64,000 nucleotides of DNA from Modestobacter sp. L9-4 (GCF_019112525.1 NZ_CP077800.1:3906001-3970000), one strand, 5' to 3'. Numbered from the stretch's first letter, positions 1 through 8,218 are shown. Notes: generated from the letters alone by a model not told the origin. Program-made: numbers and translations.

Positions 1-521
1 AAGTGGTAGCCCCGGGCCAGGTCGACGAAGCCGTCGGCGTGGTAGAGCCGGAAGGCCTTCGTGTCGGTGTCCGGGGTGCTCAGCAGGGCCACCGGTGCGG
101 CGGTGCCGGCGACCAGCGCGTGCAGCAGCTGGCGGCCCAGCCCGCGGCTCTGGTGGTCGGGGTGCACGTGCAGCTCGCAGACCTCGAACGCGCCGGGCAG
201 CCACTGCTTGGCCGTGCGCCGGTCCAGGGCGTTGCGCACCTGGTCGTGCCACCACTGTCCGGGGGCGACGAGGTAGCCGTAGCCGAAGCCGACCAGCTCC
301 TCGCCCGCCGTGCCGTCCCCCCGGGGAGCCTCGACGAAGGCACCGACCGCGCGGAAGCCGTTCCGCTCGGTGTGCTGGACGGCGTAGCCGTAGCGGCCGG
401 CGACGACGGAGTCGCCGTAGCCCATGGCCGCGCCGTAGATCGCCAGCGCCTCGTGCAGGTGCTCGCGCATCCAGGGCGTGGGCAGCTCGGCGACCCGGGT
501 GGCCGGGGTCGTGCCGGTCAC
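1..521 (-). CDS. GNAT-family N-acetyltransferase, cut by the left edge
   Basis: Reads right to left and runs off the window, so only about the first 173 residues are visible and the C terminus is missing. The visible part has a GNAT core: a beta4-like segment (FEVCELHVHPDHQSRGLGRQ) with the acetyl-CoA-binding R/QxxGxG/A-type loop (QSRGLGRQLL), followed by a beta5 segment and FRLYHADGF. This is typical of small-molecule or protein acetyltransferases; the substrate cannot be told. The GTG start at 521 overlaps the TGA of the upstream yba-like gene (GTGA, 518-521), so the two are probably translationally coupled. The family call is firm, the exact function is unknown. Confidence 0.8.
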   Translation of the reverse strand, partial: MTGTTPATRVAELPTPWMREHLHEALAIYGAAMGYGDSVVAGRYGYAVQHTERNGFRAVGAFVEAPRGDGTAGEELVGFGYGYLVAPGQWWHDQVRNALDRRTAKQWLPGAFEVCELHVHPDHQSRGLGRQLLHALVAGTAAPVALLSTPDTDTKAFRLYHADGFVDLARGYH

Positions 522-1042
522 CGGGCACCCGCCGTGGCGAGCTCGGCGGACGGGCCCGGGCCGACCTCGGCGGGGGTGCCCTCGGTCAGCTGCAGCAGCT
601 CGGCGTAGCTGGTGGGGAAGACGGTGTGCGGGTGCCCGGCGGCGGCCCACACCTGCTCGTGCCGGGCCAGCTCGACGTCGACCAGGGTGCCGATCGGCTC
701 GGGGTGCCCGATCGGGGCGACACCGCCGATGGCCTGCCCGGTGTGCTCCCGGACGAACTCCGGGGTGGCCCGGACGACGGCCGGGACGCCCAGCAGCTCG
801 GCCACCTGCGGCTCGGACACCCGGTGCGCGCCGCTGGTCAGGACCAGCAGCGGCTGGCCGCCCACGTCGAACACGAGGCTGTTGGCGATGGCGCCGACCG
901 GCACGCCGAGCCCGGCGGCGGCCTCGGCGGCCGTTCGGGCGCTGTCGGGCAGCACGCGCACCTCACCGGGGACGCCGGCGGCGCGCAGCAGCTGCACGAC
1001 CTCGGCGACCCGGGGGTGCTGCGGGATCTCCGCTGAGGTCAT
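518..1042 (-). CDS. YbaK/EbsC-family aminoacyl-tRNA deacylase-like protein
   Basis: A 174-residue single-domain protein of the YbaK/ProX editing family, which hydrolyses mischarged aminoacyl-tRNA (for example Cys-tRNA-Pro or Ala-tRNA-Pro) in trans. Recognisable parts are the central GVPVGAIANSLVFDVGG segment, the LLVLTSGAHRV strand, and the GQAIGGVAPIGHP loop near residues 115-130 that lines the editing pocket. The ATG at 1042 gives the usual family length; an upstream in-frame extension is Arg/Pro-rich and has no family similarity. It sits downstream of a GNAT gene on the same strand after a 149-base gap and overlaps the next GNAT by 4 bases. Substrate specificity cannot be assigned. Confidence 0.85.
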   Translation of the reverse strand: MTSAEIPQHPRVAEVVQLLRAAGVPGEVRVLPDSARTAAEAAAGLGVPVGAIANSLVFDVGGQPLLVLTSGAHRVSEPQVAELLGVPAVVRATPEFVREHTGQAIGGVAPIGHPEPIGTLVDVELARHEQVWAAAGHPHTVFPTSYAELLQLTEGTPAEVGPGPSAELATAGAR

Positions 1043-1191
1043 GCGCGCGATCCTGCCACCGGCCGGCGTCGCCCGCCGCACCCGGCACCGGCCGGCGGCA
1101 CCGCGCCCGGCGGCAGCGGGCGGTGGTGCGGCCGTCCCGGGCCGTCCACCCGCCGTCCCACGCCGCCGGTGACGTGCTCGGAGGGCCGGGG

Positions 1192-1737
1192 TCAGGGCAC
1201 AGCAGTGCCGGACAGGTGCTGCCACCGCCGGAGCTGCACCTCGGCGTCCCGGACGGTCGCCGTCTCCACCCCCGCCGGCGTGAAGCCCGAGCGACGCGCG
1301 ACCGCCTCGCTGGCCGTGTTGCCCAGGATCGTCTTGAGCACCACGCGGTCGTGGCCGACGTCGAGCGCCCAGCGGGTCAGCTGACGGGTCGCGGCCGTGG
1401 CGAGTCCGCGTCCCCGCCCCGCGGGGAGCAGGGCGTAGAAGACCTCGGGGTCGCGCTGACCGTTCATGGCGATGCCCGCGGTACCGGCGACGAGGCCGGT
1501 GGGGTCGCGCACGACGTAGCGGCCGCCGGTACCGGCCGCGGCTCCCCGGGTCCTGGTCTCGATGCGCGCGCGGGCGCCGGTCTCGTCCAGGTCGGGTGGG
1601 TACCTCGTCCAGCGCACCACGTCGGGCACGGCGGACAGCGCCACCTCCACCGGCCAGTCGCCCGGCGTCATCAGGCGCAGGTCGGCCCGGCCGTCGGTCA
1701 GCTCGGTGGGGAGTGCTCCCCGCAGCGTGTCGGCCAC
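1192..1737 (-). CDS. GNAT acetyltransferase, RimJ/RimL type
   Basis: A 181-residue GNAT protein of the Acetyltransf_3 (RimJ/RimL) type, which acetylates N-terminal or small-molecule amines using acetyl-CoA. The N terminus DLRLMTPGDWP is the typical beta1-alpha1 entry; FYALLPAGRGRGLATAATR near residues 110-128 is the acetyl-CoA loop; LKTILGNTASEAVARRSGF near 140-158 is the conserved N-x-x-S-x-x-V-x-x-x-x-G-F signature of this subfamily. The GTG start lies 49 bases after the MFS gene on the same strand. A possible -10 (CACGAT) lies 5 bases before the start. Substrate unknown. Confidence 0.85.
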   Translation of the reverse strand: MADTLRGALPTELTDGRADLRLMTPGDWPVEVALSAVPDVVRWTRYPPDLDETGARARIETRTRGAAAGTGGRYVVRDPTGLVAGTAGIAMNGQRDPEVFYALLPAGRGRGLATAATRQLTRWALDVGHDRVVLKTILGNTASEAVARRSGFTPAGVETATVRDAEVQLRRWQHLSGTAVP

Positions 1738-1786
1738 GGCTCATCGTGCACCGGGTCACCGCTCGTCCCGAGTCGGAGGACCGGGC

Positions 1787-3148
1787 TCACGGTGTGCCGG
1801 CTCCGCGGTGGTCGAGGACGGGCACCGGGTCGGCGTCGGCGACCGGGGGAGTGGTGGTGTCGAGCGGGTGGGCGACCTCGTCGGCGCGCAGCCGGGCCGC
1901 CACGATCGCGGCCACGGCGAGCAGCGGGGGCACCAGGCCGGCCAGGGCGAAGGTGGCCGGGACCCCGATCACCCCGCTCACCGGACCGGCCAGCGCCATC
2001 GAGACCGGCAGGAAGGCCAGCGAGACGAAGAAGTCCAGGCTGGACACCCGGCCGAGCATCGCCGGGGGCACGCGGCGCTGCAGCAGGGTGCCCCAGATGA
2101 CGGTGGCGCCCTGGAAGGCCGCCCCGGCGACGGCGGCGGCGAGCACGAACAGCCACAGCTCGGTGGCCACGCCGAAGACCGCCAGCGGGAGGCACCCCGC
2201 GCCCCACAGCATGATCATCACCGTCAGGTAGCGGCGCGGCAGCGGCCGGGAGGCGACGGCGAGGGACCCCACCGCCCCGGCGATCCCGAACGAGGCCAGG
2301 ACCAGCGAGTGCTCCGAGGGCCCGCCGCCGGTCTGCTCGCGCAGCGCGAAGGGGGTCAGCACCTCCAGCGGGCCGAGCACGACGAGCACCATCAGCGAGG
2401 CGAACACCAGCGTGGCGAGCAGCCACGGGGTGGCGACCATGTAGGAGAAGCCGGCCCGGACGTCGTGCAGCAGTGCGGCGACCGGGTGGCGGGCCGGTCC
2501 GCCGGCAGCCGCGGCCTCGGCGTCCAGGTCGCGGCGCACCGGCGTGGCCGGCAGCCGCAGCAGCGCCAGGACCGCTCCCAGCGCGGCCACCGCGGTGACG
2601 AGCAGGGCCGCGCCGGGGGAGGCGGCCGCGACGATCGCCCCGGCCGCGGCCGGGCCGGCGGCCTGCGTGAGCAGCGGCCGGAGCACCCCCTCCAGCCCGT
2701 TGGCGGCCAGCAGCTCGTCGGCGGGCAGCAGTGCGGGCACCAACGCCGAGTAGGCCGGGTAGTACAGCCCCTGGGCCAGGCCGATGAGCAGCGAGGCCAC
2801 CACCAGGTGCCACAGCTGGAGCAGCCCGGCCAGCGAGAGCGCGGCGACCACGCCGGTCGCGCCCAGCTCGGCGGCGGCGACGACCAGCAGCAGGCGCCGT
2901 TGCGGCACCCGGTCGGCGAGGGCGCCACCGAGCAGCGTGGTCAGCAGCATGCCCACGGCCGTGCCCGCGCTGACCAGGGACAGCGCCGCCGGACCGCCAC
3001 CGAGCTCGATCACCTGCCAGACCACGGCCAGCAGGTACAGGCCCGAGGAGGTCAGCGTCAGCACCAGCGAGACGGCCAGCCAGCGGTAGGCCGGGCGCCG
3101 GAGGGGCGTCAGCGCACGGGGCAGGGCGGGCACCGGTCCAGTCGACAC
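1787..3148 (-). CDS. MFS transporter, EntS-like multidrug or siderophore exporter
   Basis: A 453-residue major facilitator superfamily protein of the MFS_3/EntS group, with about 12 hydrophobic segments starting at AYRWLAVSLVLTLTSSGLYLLAVVW. It carries the family motif GGALADRVPQRRLLL between TM2 and TM3 and an MLGRVSSLDFFVSLAF segment in the C-terminal half, typical of exporters annotated as EntS or tetracycline/macrolide efflux. The GTG at 3148 is chosen because upstream in-frame sequence is Arg/Pro-rich and not membrane-like. It is divergent from the SOS operon; the LexA palindrome lies about 120 bases upstream of its start, so control by LexA is possible but unproven. Substrate unknown. 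Confidence 0.85.
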   Translation of the reverse strand: MSTGPVPALPRALTPLRRPAYRWLAVSLVLTLTSSGLYLLAVVWQVIELGGGPAALSLVSAGTAVGMLLTTLLGGALADRVPQRRLLLVVAAAELGATGVVAALSLAGLLQLWHLVVASLLIGLAQGLYYPAYSALVPALLPADELLAANGLEGVLRPLLTQAAGPAAAGAIVAAASPGAALLVTAVAALGAVLALLRLPATPVRRDLDAEAAAAGGPARHPVAALLHDVRAGFSYMVATPWLLATLVFASLMVLVVLGPLEVLTPFALREQTGGGPSEHSLVLASFGIAGAVGSLAVASRPLPRRYLTVMIMLWGAGCLPLAVFGVATELWLFVLAAAVAGAAFQGATVIWGTLLQRRVPPAMLGRVSSLDFFVSLAFLPVSMALAGPVSGVIGVPATFALAGLVPPLLAVAAIVAARLRADEVAHPLDTTTPPVADADPVPVLDHRGAGTP

Positions 3149-3269
3149 CGGTGCGGGCGCGCGGCGCAAACGAGTTGGTGTCGACCGTCGGTGCAGTGGC
3201 TGTAATGACACGGTCGTGGACACGGCCGTGTCGGCTTGACGTCCGAGACCCGTCTCCGGTCTACTCGAC

Positions 3270-3293
3270 GTGTTCGAACACGTGTTCGAACAC
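3270..3293. promoter_or_regulatory. LexA (SOS) operator made of two tandem 12-bp palindromes
   Basis: The sequence GTGTTCGAACAC occurs twice head to tail, and each 12-mer is its own reverse complement. Across the junction it forms TCGAACACGTGTTCGA (3274-3289), a perfect match to the Gram-positive/actinobacterial LexA box CGAAC-N4-GTTCG. It lies 108 bases before the DUF6504 start and upstream of the dnaE2 operon. A near-identical box precedes dinB at 16079. LexA binding is inferred from the match and from the neighbouring genes. Confidence 0.88.
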
Positions 3294-3400
3294 CGGTGGG
3301 TCCGCTCACCGGCCCGGGCCGTCATGCCTTCCCCGCATGCGCTTCCCCGCCGGGCCGGGGTGTGGGCCGGTCGGTGGGGCGAGGAGTTGGGGAGTCTGTC

Positions 3401-3724
3401 ATGAGCCGAGTGCTCGTCGGGGCCGGTGGCCGCGTCGGTGAAGAGGTGCAGGTCGAGCAGGGGTCGACGGGGCCGGCCCAGTTCTGGCGCGGCGAGACCC
3501 GCTACGTGGTGGGGGAGCTGCTCGACTCGTGGGTGGAGACCGCCCCCTGGTGGCAGCCCGACCCCGCCGGCCGGGGCGCGTCGCTCGACCTGGTCGCCAC
3601 CCGGCAGGTCTGGCGGGTCGAGGCCTCGCGGGCCGGGCGCTCGCGGATGAGCTCCGCCGGGGTGTTCGACCTGTCCTGGGAGCCGACGGCCGGCCAGTGG
3701 CTGCTCGTCCGGGCGCACGACTGA
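3401..3724 (+). CDS. DUF6504-family protein, first gene of the SOS operon
   Basis: A 107-residue protein with the pattern of DUF6504, a small family found in actinobacterial mutagenesis operons next to dnaE2 or Y-family polymerase genes. Visible features are the N-terminal VGEEVQVEQGSTGPAQFWRGETRYVVGELLDSWVE segment and the basic-hydrophobic TRQVWRVEA strand; there is no catalytic motif or membrane segment. The ATG at 3401 has a good Shine-Dalgarno (GGGGAG) 7 bases upstream. Its stop overlaps the next ATG (TGATG). Placement after a LexA box suggests a DNA-damage role, but its biochemical role is not known to me. Confidence 0.75.
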   Translation: MSRVLVGAGGRVGEEVQVEQGSTGPAQFWRGETRYVVGELLDSWVETAPWWQPDPAGRGASLDLVATRQVWRVEASRAGRSRMSSAGVFDLSWEPTAGQWLLVRAHD

Positions 3725-4224
3725 TGGGCGCCGCCCGGGTCCTGCCCGCCCCCGAGCAGGAGGAGATCCCGTTGCCCCCGGCCCTGCCCTCGGCCGCCGC
3801 CCAGCTGCTCGGCCAGGCCCACCGCGGGCTGGCCGAGGCGACCGGCAGCCCCGACGCCGGCTGGCGGTACGCCACCGCGCACCTGGCCGCGCTGCGCGCC
3901 GCCGCCGCGGTGCTGGCCGCCCGCACCCAGCCCGACGCCGACGCCGGCCGGCGCCGCCCCCGCAGCGCCTGGGTGCTGATCAGCCAGGTCGCCCCCGAGC
4001 TGGGCGAGTGGGCGGCGTTCTTCGCCGCCGGGGCGGCCAAGCGGGCCGCTGCGGAGGCGGGGCTGACGCACGCGGTCACCGAGCGGGAGGCCGACGACCT
4101 GGTCCGCGACGTGCGCACCTTCCTCGGTGTCGTGGAGACGACGATCAGCCGGCCGGCGCCGCCCCCGGCGCCGGTGCGCCTGCGGTCGATGGACGGCGGC
4201 CGTCGCCGGCCCTCCGCGTCGTGA
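3724..4224 (+). CDS. SAV_6107-family HEPN-domain protein
   Basis: A 166-residue, largely alpha-helical protein matching the SAV_6107 HEPN family of actinobacteria. The helical core runs from about residue 22 to 145 (QLLGQAHRGLAEA, WRYATAHLAALRAAAAVLAA, ELGEWAAFFAAGAAKRAAAEAG) followed by a Pro/Arg-rich tail. R48-YATA-H53 fits the Rx4-6H motif that in other HEPN proteins forms an RNase active site, but activity here is untested. It overlaps DUF6504 by one base (TGATG) and DnaE2 by four (GTGA 4221-4224), so it is co-translated with the mutagenic polymerase and probably SOS-induced. Its partner or substrate is unknown. Confidence 0.78.
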   Translation: MGAARVLPAPEQEEIPLPPALPSAAAQLLGQAHRGLAEATGSPDAGWRYATAHLAALRAAAAVLAARTQPDADAGRRRPRSAWVLISQVAPELGEWAAFFAAGAAKRAAAEAGLTHAVTEREADDLVRDVRTFLGVVETTISRPAPPPAPVRLRSMDGGRRRPSAS

Positions 4225-7200
4225 GTGACCCCTTCGTCCACCTGCACGTCGCCTCGGGCTACTCGATGCGGCACGGCGCCAACCACCCGGCCGACCTGGT
4301 CACCCGGGCGGTCGACCACGGCATGGGGGCCCTGGCGCTCACCGACCGCGACGGCCTCTACGGGGCGGTCAAGTTCGCCCTCGCCGCCCGCTCGGCGGGC
4401 ATCCGCCCGCTGTTCGGCGTCGACCTGGCCGTCGACCCGGTGGCCGGCGGCGAGCCCGGTGAGTCCGGGCGCACCCGCGCCGCCGACCTGCACCGCGCCC
4501 GCCACCCGGCCGGCCGCCGGGCGCCGGCGCGCGGCGGGGCCAGCGTCGACCCGCGGCTGCCCCGGGTCACCTTCCTCGCCAAGGACGGCGCCGGCTGGCG
4601 GTCGCTGTGCCGGCTGACCAGCGCCACCCACCTCGCCGGCACCCGCGGTGAGCCGGTCAGCTCGCTGACCCTGGCCGGGGAGCACGCCACCGGCCTGCTG
4701 GCGGTGCTCGGGCCCGGCTCCTCGGTCGGCCGGGCACTGGCCGACGGTCGCGCCGACCTCGCCCGGGCCCGGCTGGCCGCCTGGCGGTCGGTGTTCGGCC
4801 CCGGCCAGCTGGTGGTCGAGATCGTGCACCACCGCGGGCAGGGCGACCGCTCCCGCGCGCAGGCGCTGTTGGCGCTGGCCACCGAGGCCGGTGTGCCGGC
4901 GGTGCTCACCAACGCGGTCCGCTACGTCGACGCCTTCGACGCGCCCACCGCCGACGTCCTCGACGCCGCCCGCCGGCTGGTGCCGCTGGGGGAGCGGCAC
5001 GTCGACCGGCGCACCGCCGAGGGCCACCTGAAGTCGGGCAAGGAGATGGCCGAGGTCGCCGAGGACATCGCCGGCCCCGACCGCGACGTCGCCCTGCGGC
5101 TGATGGAGACCACCGCCCGGATCGCCGAGCAGTGCGCCGTCGACGTCCGCGAGGACCTCGGCATCGGCACCGTGCGCTACCCCGAGCTCGACGTGGTCAC
5201 CACCGCCGCCGAGCGCGGCATGGGCCCCGCACAGGTGCTGCGGGCCCGGTGCGAGGCCGGCTTCGGCCGGCGGGGGATGACCCCCTCGGGTGCGGTGCGC
5301 GAGCGGCTGGAGTCCGAGCTGGGGGTGATCGAGCAGCTGGGCTACCCGTCCTACTTCCTCACCGTCGCCGACGTCGTCGCCCTGATCAAGGAGCTGCGGG
5401 TGCGGGCCGCGGCCCGCGGCTCGGGCGCCGGCAGCCTGGTCACCTACCTGCTGGGCATCTCCGACGTCGACCCGATCCGCTACGGCCTGCTGATGGAGCG
5501 CTTCCTCTCCCCGCTGCGCCACCAGCTGCCCGACATCGACATCGACGTGGAGTCCGCCCGGCGGATGGAGGTCTACGACGCGGTGATCGACCGCTTCGGG
5601 GCGCACCGGGTCAGCTGCATCTCGATGATGGACACCTACCGGGTGCGGCACGCCATCCGCGACGTCGGTGCCGCGCTCGGGCTGCCGCCGGCCGAGGTCG
5701 ACGCGGTGGCCAAGGCGTTCCCGCACATCCGGGCCAACCAGGTGCACGCCGCGCTGCGCGACCTGCCGGAGCTGCGGGCCAGCCGGATGGGCTCCAAGCG
5801 GGGTGGCGGCAACGGTGACCTCGACCTGATGTTCGACCTGGTCGCCCGGCTCGACGGGCTGCCCCGGCACATCGCGCTGCACCCGTGCGGGGTGCTGCTG
5901 TCCGACGCGACGCTGCTGGACCGCACGCCGGTCGAGAGCAGCTACCTGGGCTACCCGATGAGCCAGTTCGACAAGGACGACGTCGAGGAGCTGGGGCTGC
6001 TCAAGCTCGACCTGCTCGGCATCCGGATGCAGTCGGCGATCGCCCACGCCATGGACGAGGTGGCGCGCGTCGACGGCGAGGAGCTCGTCATCGACGAGGT
6101 GCCGCGCGACGACCCGACCACCTTCGAGCTGATCCGCAGCACCCGCACGCTGGGCATGTTCCAGATCGAGTCACCGGGGCAGCGGGAGCTGGTCGGCAAG
6201 TTCGGTCCGCAGACCTTCGAGGACCTCATCGTCGACATCTCGCTGTTCCGCCCGGGGCCGGTGAAGAGCGACATGGTCACCCCGTTCCTGATGGCCCGGA
6301 ACGGCTGGCGCGACCCGGTCTACCTGCACCCGGCGCTGCAGCCGGCGCTGGAGGAGACCGCCGGGGTGGTGGTCTTCCACGAGCAGGTGCTGCAGATCGT
6401 GTCGGTGATGACCGGCTGCGACCTGGCCAGCGCTGACGAGGTGCGCCGTGCGCTCGGGGAGAAGGACGCCCACGCCGAGGTCAAGGCGTGGTTCGCCCCC
6501 CGGGCGCTGGAGGAGGGCTACGACGTCGAGGTGGTCGAGAAGGTGTGGGAGGTGCTGGTCGCCTTCGGCTCGTTCGGCTTCTGCAAGGCCCACGCCGCGG
6601 CCTTCGCGCTGCCCACCTACCAGTCGGCCTGGCTCAAGACCCACCACACGGCGGCGTTCCTCGCCGGGGTGCTCACCCACGACCCGGGCATGTACCCCAA
6701 GCGGCTGATCCTCGACGACGCCCGCAACTTCGGCGTGGCCGTGCTGGGGCTGGACGTGAACGCCTCGGCCGGCAGCTACCGGATCGAACGGGTCGACGGC
6801 GGCGGTGCCCACGACGGACCGGCCGACCCCGACCCGGAGCCCGACGAGGACGGCGGGGTGGAGCTCGTGCCCCGGCCGCCGTGGATGCCCGCGGCGATGC
6901 CCGAGCCCGGGCGGTACGGCATCCGGCTGTCGCTGGCCGACGTGAAGGGGATCAACGACGAGGAGCTCGCCCGGATCGTCGAGGGGCAGCCCTACCGGTC
7001 CCTCACCGACTTCTGGAACCGGGCGAAGGTGTCCCGGCCGGTGGTGGAGCGGCTGGTGCTGGCCGGCGGGTTCGACTCGATCTACGGGTTCGGGGTGCGC
7101 GACAGCGAGGGCGGGCGGCCGGCCCGGCGCCGCGAGCAGCTCACCCGGCGCGACCTGCTGCTGCAGATCGGCGAGCTCGACCGGTGGAGCCGCAGCGGGG

Positions 7201-8006
7201 CGAGGGCCAGCAGCACCGGCCAGCTGGGACTGGACCTGTTCGGCGCCGACAGCGGTGCCGAACCCGGGCTGTTCGACGTCGGCGAGGCCGGGGAGGACAC
7301 CGGCCAGCCGGAGTTCGTCAGCTCCGGGCTGCCGGAGTTCACCGACGCCGAACGGGTGCGCGCCGAGCTGGAGGTGCTGGGGCTCGACGCCAGCCGGCAC
7401 GTCATCGAGTTCTACCGGCCGTTCCTGGCCGCGCTCGGTGCGGTGCCGGCCGCCGACCTGCTGCAGTGCCGGAGTGGTGCGGAGGTGCTGGTGGCCGGGG
7501 TGAAGGTGGCCACCCAGACCCCGCCGATCCGGTCCGGGAAACGGGTGGTGTTCGTGACCCTCGACGACGGCACCGGGTGTGCGGACTCGACCTTCTTCGA
7601 GGACGTGCAGGGCCCCTACGCCTCGACCGTCTTCCACTCCTGGCTGCTGGTGGTCCGCGGGGTGATGCGCCGCACCGGGCCGCGCGGGGTCTCGATGCGG
7701 GCCACCGGCGCCTGGGAGCTGCCGGCGCTGCACGAGGCGTGGGAGGCCGGCGGCATGGCCGCGGTCGCGGAGCTGATGGCCACACCGGGGGAGTACACCG
7801 AGCAGGCGATCAGCGGGGCGGCGGCCTCCTACGGGCCCCGGCCGGTGGTGGTCCGGCCGGTGCTCGTCCACCCGACCGGCTTCCGCATGTCGCCCTACGC
7901 CGACATCAAGCCCGCCGGCGACGACGCCGCGACCGCGATCCGCCGCGCGGCGGCCGAACCCCCGCGCAAGCTCTGGCACTCCAGCCCCGGCAGCTCCGGC
8001 CACTGA
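4221..8006 (+). CDS. dnaE2: Error-prone DNA polymerase III alpha subunit DnaE2 (ImuC)
   Basis: A 1261-residue C-family polymerase, the SOS mutasome catalytic subunit that copies damaged DNA together with ImuB. The N-terminal PHP domain (HLHVASGYSMRHGAN) lacks the second His of the canonical HLHVHTEYS, as is usual in DnaE2. Catalytic aspartates lie in LPDIDIDVES near residue 436 and a third carboxylate follows further on; the fingers, helix-hairpin-helix and OB domain (DGTGCADSTFFED) are present. It is about 100-200 residues longer than typical DnaE2 because of low-complexity inserts near residues 73-113, 858-890 and 990-1033. GTG 4221 overlaps the HEPN stop. No imuA' or imuB is in the window. 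Confidence 0.95.
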   Translation: MSDPFVHLHVASGYSMRHGANHPADLVTRAVDHGMGALALTDRDGLYGAVKFALAARSAGIRPLFGVDLAVDPVAGGEPGESGRTRAADLHRARHPAGRRAPARGGASVDPRLPRVTFLAKDGAGWRSLCRLTSATHLAGTRGEPVSSLTLAGEHATGLLAVLGPGSSVGRALADGRADLARARLAAWRSVFGPGQLVVEIVHHRGQGDRSRAQALLALATEAGVPAVLTNAVRYVDAFDAPTADVLDAARRLVPLGERHVDRRTAEGHLKSGKEMAEVAEDIAGPDRDVALRLMETTARIAEQCAVDVREDLGIGTVRYPELDVVTTAAERGMGPAQVLRARCEAGFGRRGMTPSGAVRERLESELGVIEQLGYPSYFLTVADVVALIKELRVRAAARGSGAGSLVTYLLGISDVDPIRYGLLMERFLSPLRHQLPDIDIDVESARRMEVYDAVIDRFGAHRVSCISMMDTYRVRHAIRDVGAALGLPPAEVDAVAKAFPHIRANQVHAALRDLPELRASRMGSKRGGGNGDLDLMFDLVARLDGLPRHIALHPCGVLLSDATLLDRTPVESSYLGYPMSQFDKDDVEELGLLKLDLLGIRMQSAIAHAMDEVARVDGEELVIDEVPRDDPTTFELIRSTRTLGMFQIESPGQRELVGKFGPQTFEDLIVDISLFRPGPVKSDMVTPFLMARNGWRDPVYLHPALQPALEETAGVVVFHEQVLQIVSVMTGCDLASADEVRRALGEKDAHAEVKAWFAPRALEEGYDVEVVEKVWEVLVAFGSFGFCKAHAAAFALPTYQSAWLKTHHTAAFLAGVLTHDPGMYPKRLILDDARNFGVAVLGLDVNASAGSYRIERVDGGGAHDGPADPDPEPDEDGGVELVPRPPWMPAAMPEPGRYGIRLSLADVKGINDEELARIVEGQPYRSLTDFWNRAKVSRPVVERLVLAGGFDSIYGFGVRDSEGGRPARRREQLTRRDLLLQIGELDRWSRSGARASSTGQLGLDLFGADSGAEPGLFDVGEAGEDTGQPEFVSSGLPEFTDAERVRAELEVLGLDASRHVIEFYRPFLAALGAVPAADLLQCRSGAEVLVAGVKVATQTPPIRSGKRVVFVTLDDGTGCADSTFFEDVQGPYASTVFHSWLLVVRGVMRRTGPRGVSMRATGAWELPALHEAWEAGGMAAVAELMATPGEYTEQAISGAAASYGPRPVVVRPVLVHPTGFRMSPYADIKPAGDDAATAIRRAAAEPPRKLWHSSPGSSGH

Positions 8007-8009
8007 GCT

Positions 8010-8060
8010 CTGCACCCCCACGGCCCAGGACCCGGCGACTCCTGGGCCGTGGGGGTGCAG
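8010..8060 (+). terminator. Perfect 20-bp inverted repeat after dnaE2
   Basis: Left arm 8010-8029 begins CTGCACCCCCACGG and right arm 8041-8060 is its exact reverse complement, with an 11-base loop. It starts 3 bases after the dnaE2 stop. There is no T-tract, as is common in high-GC actinobacteria, so it is called a hairpin terminator by position and stem strength. Confidence 0.8.
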
Positions 8061-8140
8061 GCCGTTGGGGTGCGGGCCGTGGTGGTGCGGGCCGTGGGGG
8101 TGCAGGGCTGTGCGGGTGCAGGGCCGTACGGGCGCAGGCG
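8045..8140. repeat. Degenerate 15-bp tandem repeat, about six units
   Basis: Units resembling GGCCGTGGGGGTGCA follow one another from the right arm of the dnaE2 terminator hairpin onward, the last two being more diverged (GGGCTGTGCGGGTGCA and GGGCCGTACGGGCGCA). The first unit is part of the hairpin arm, so the array looks like slippage expansion of that arm. Together with the terminator it accounts for most of the 212-base gap before 8219. Confidence 0.7.
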
Positions 8141-8205
8141 TGCCCGCCGCCGGGCCCGGCGCAGCTGCTCGCCGGGTTCGGCTGGGGGCGCACCGCGGGC
8201 GGCAC

Positions 8206-8211
8206 TAGGCT
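8206..8211 (+). promoter_or_regulatory. -10 element TAGGCT for a leaderless methyltransferase transcript
   Basis: TAGGCT fits the actinobacterial TANNNT consensus and is followed by 7 bases and then the GTG start at 8219, so transcription would begin at or next to the start codon. No Shine-Dalgarno is visible before that GTG, in agreement. Confidence 0.5.
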
Positions 8212-8218
8212 CCGCGGG

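Noticed and set aside
1562-3205. Long plus-strand ORF opposite the MFS transporter
   Set aside because: Low-complexity Gly/Arg/Gln product typical of an antisense shadow in a very GC-rich genome; the minus frame encodes a clear membrane transporter.
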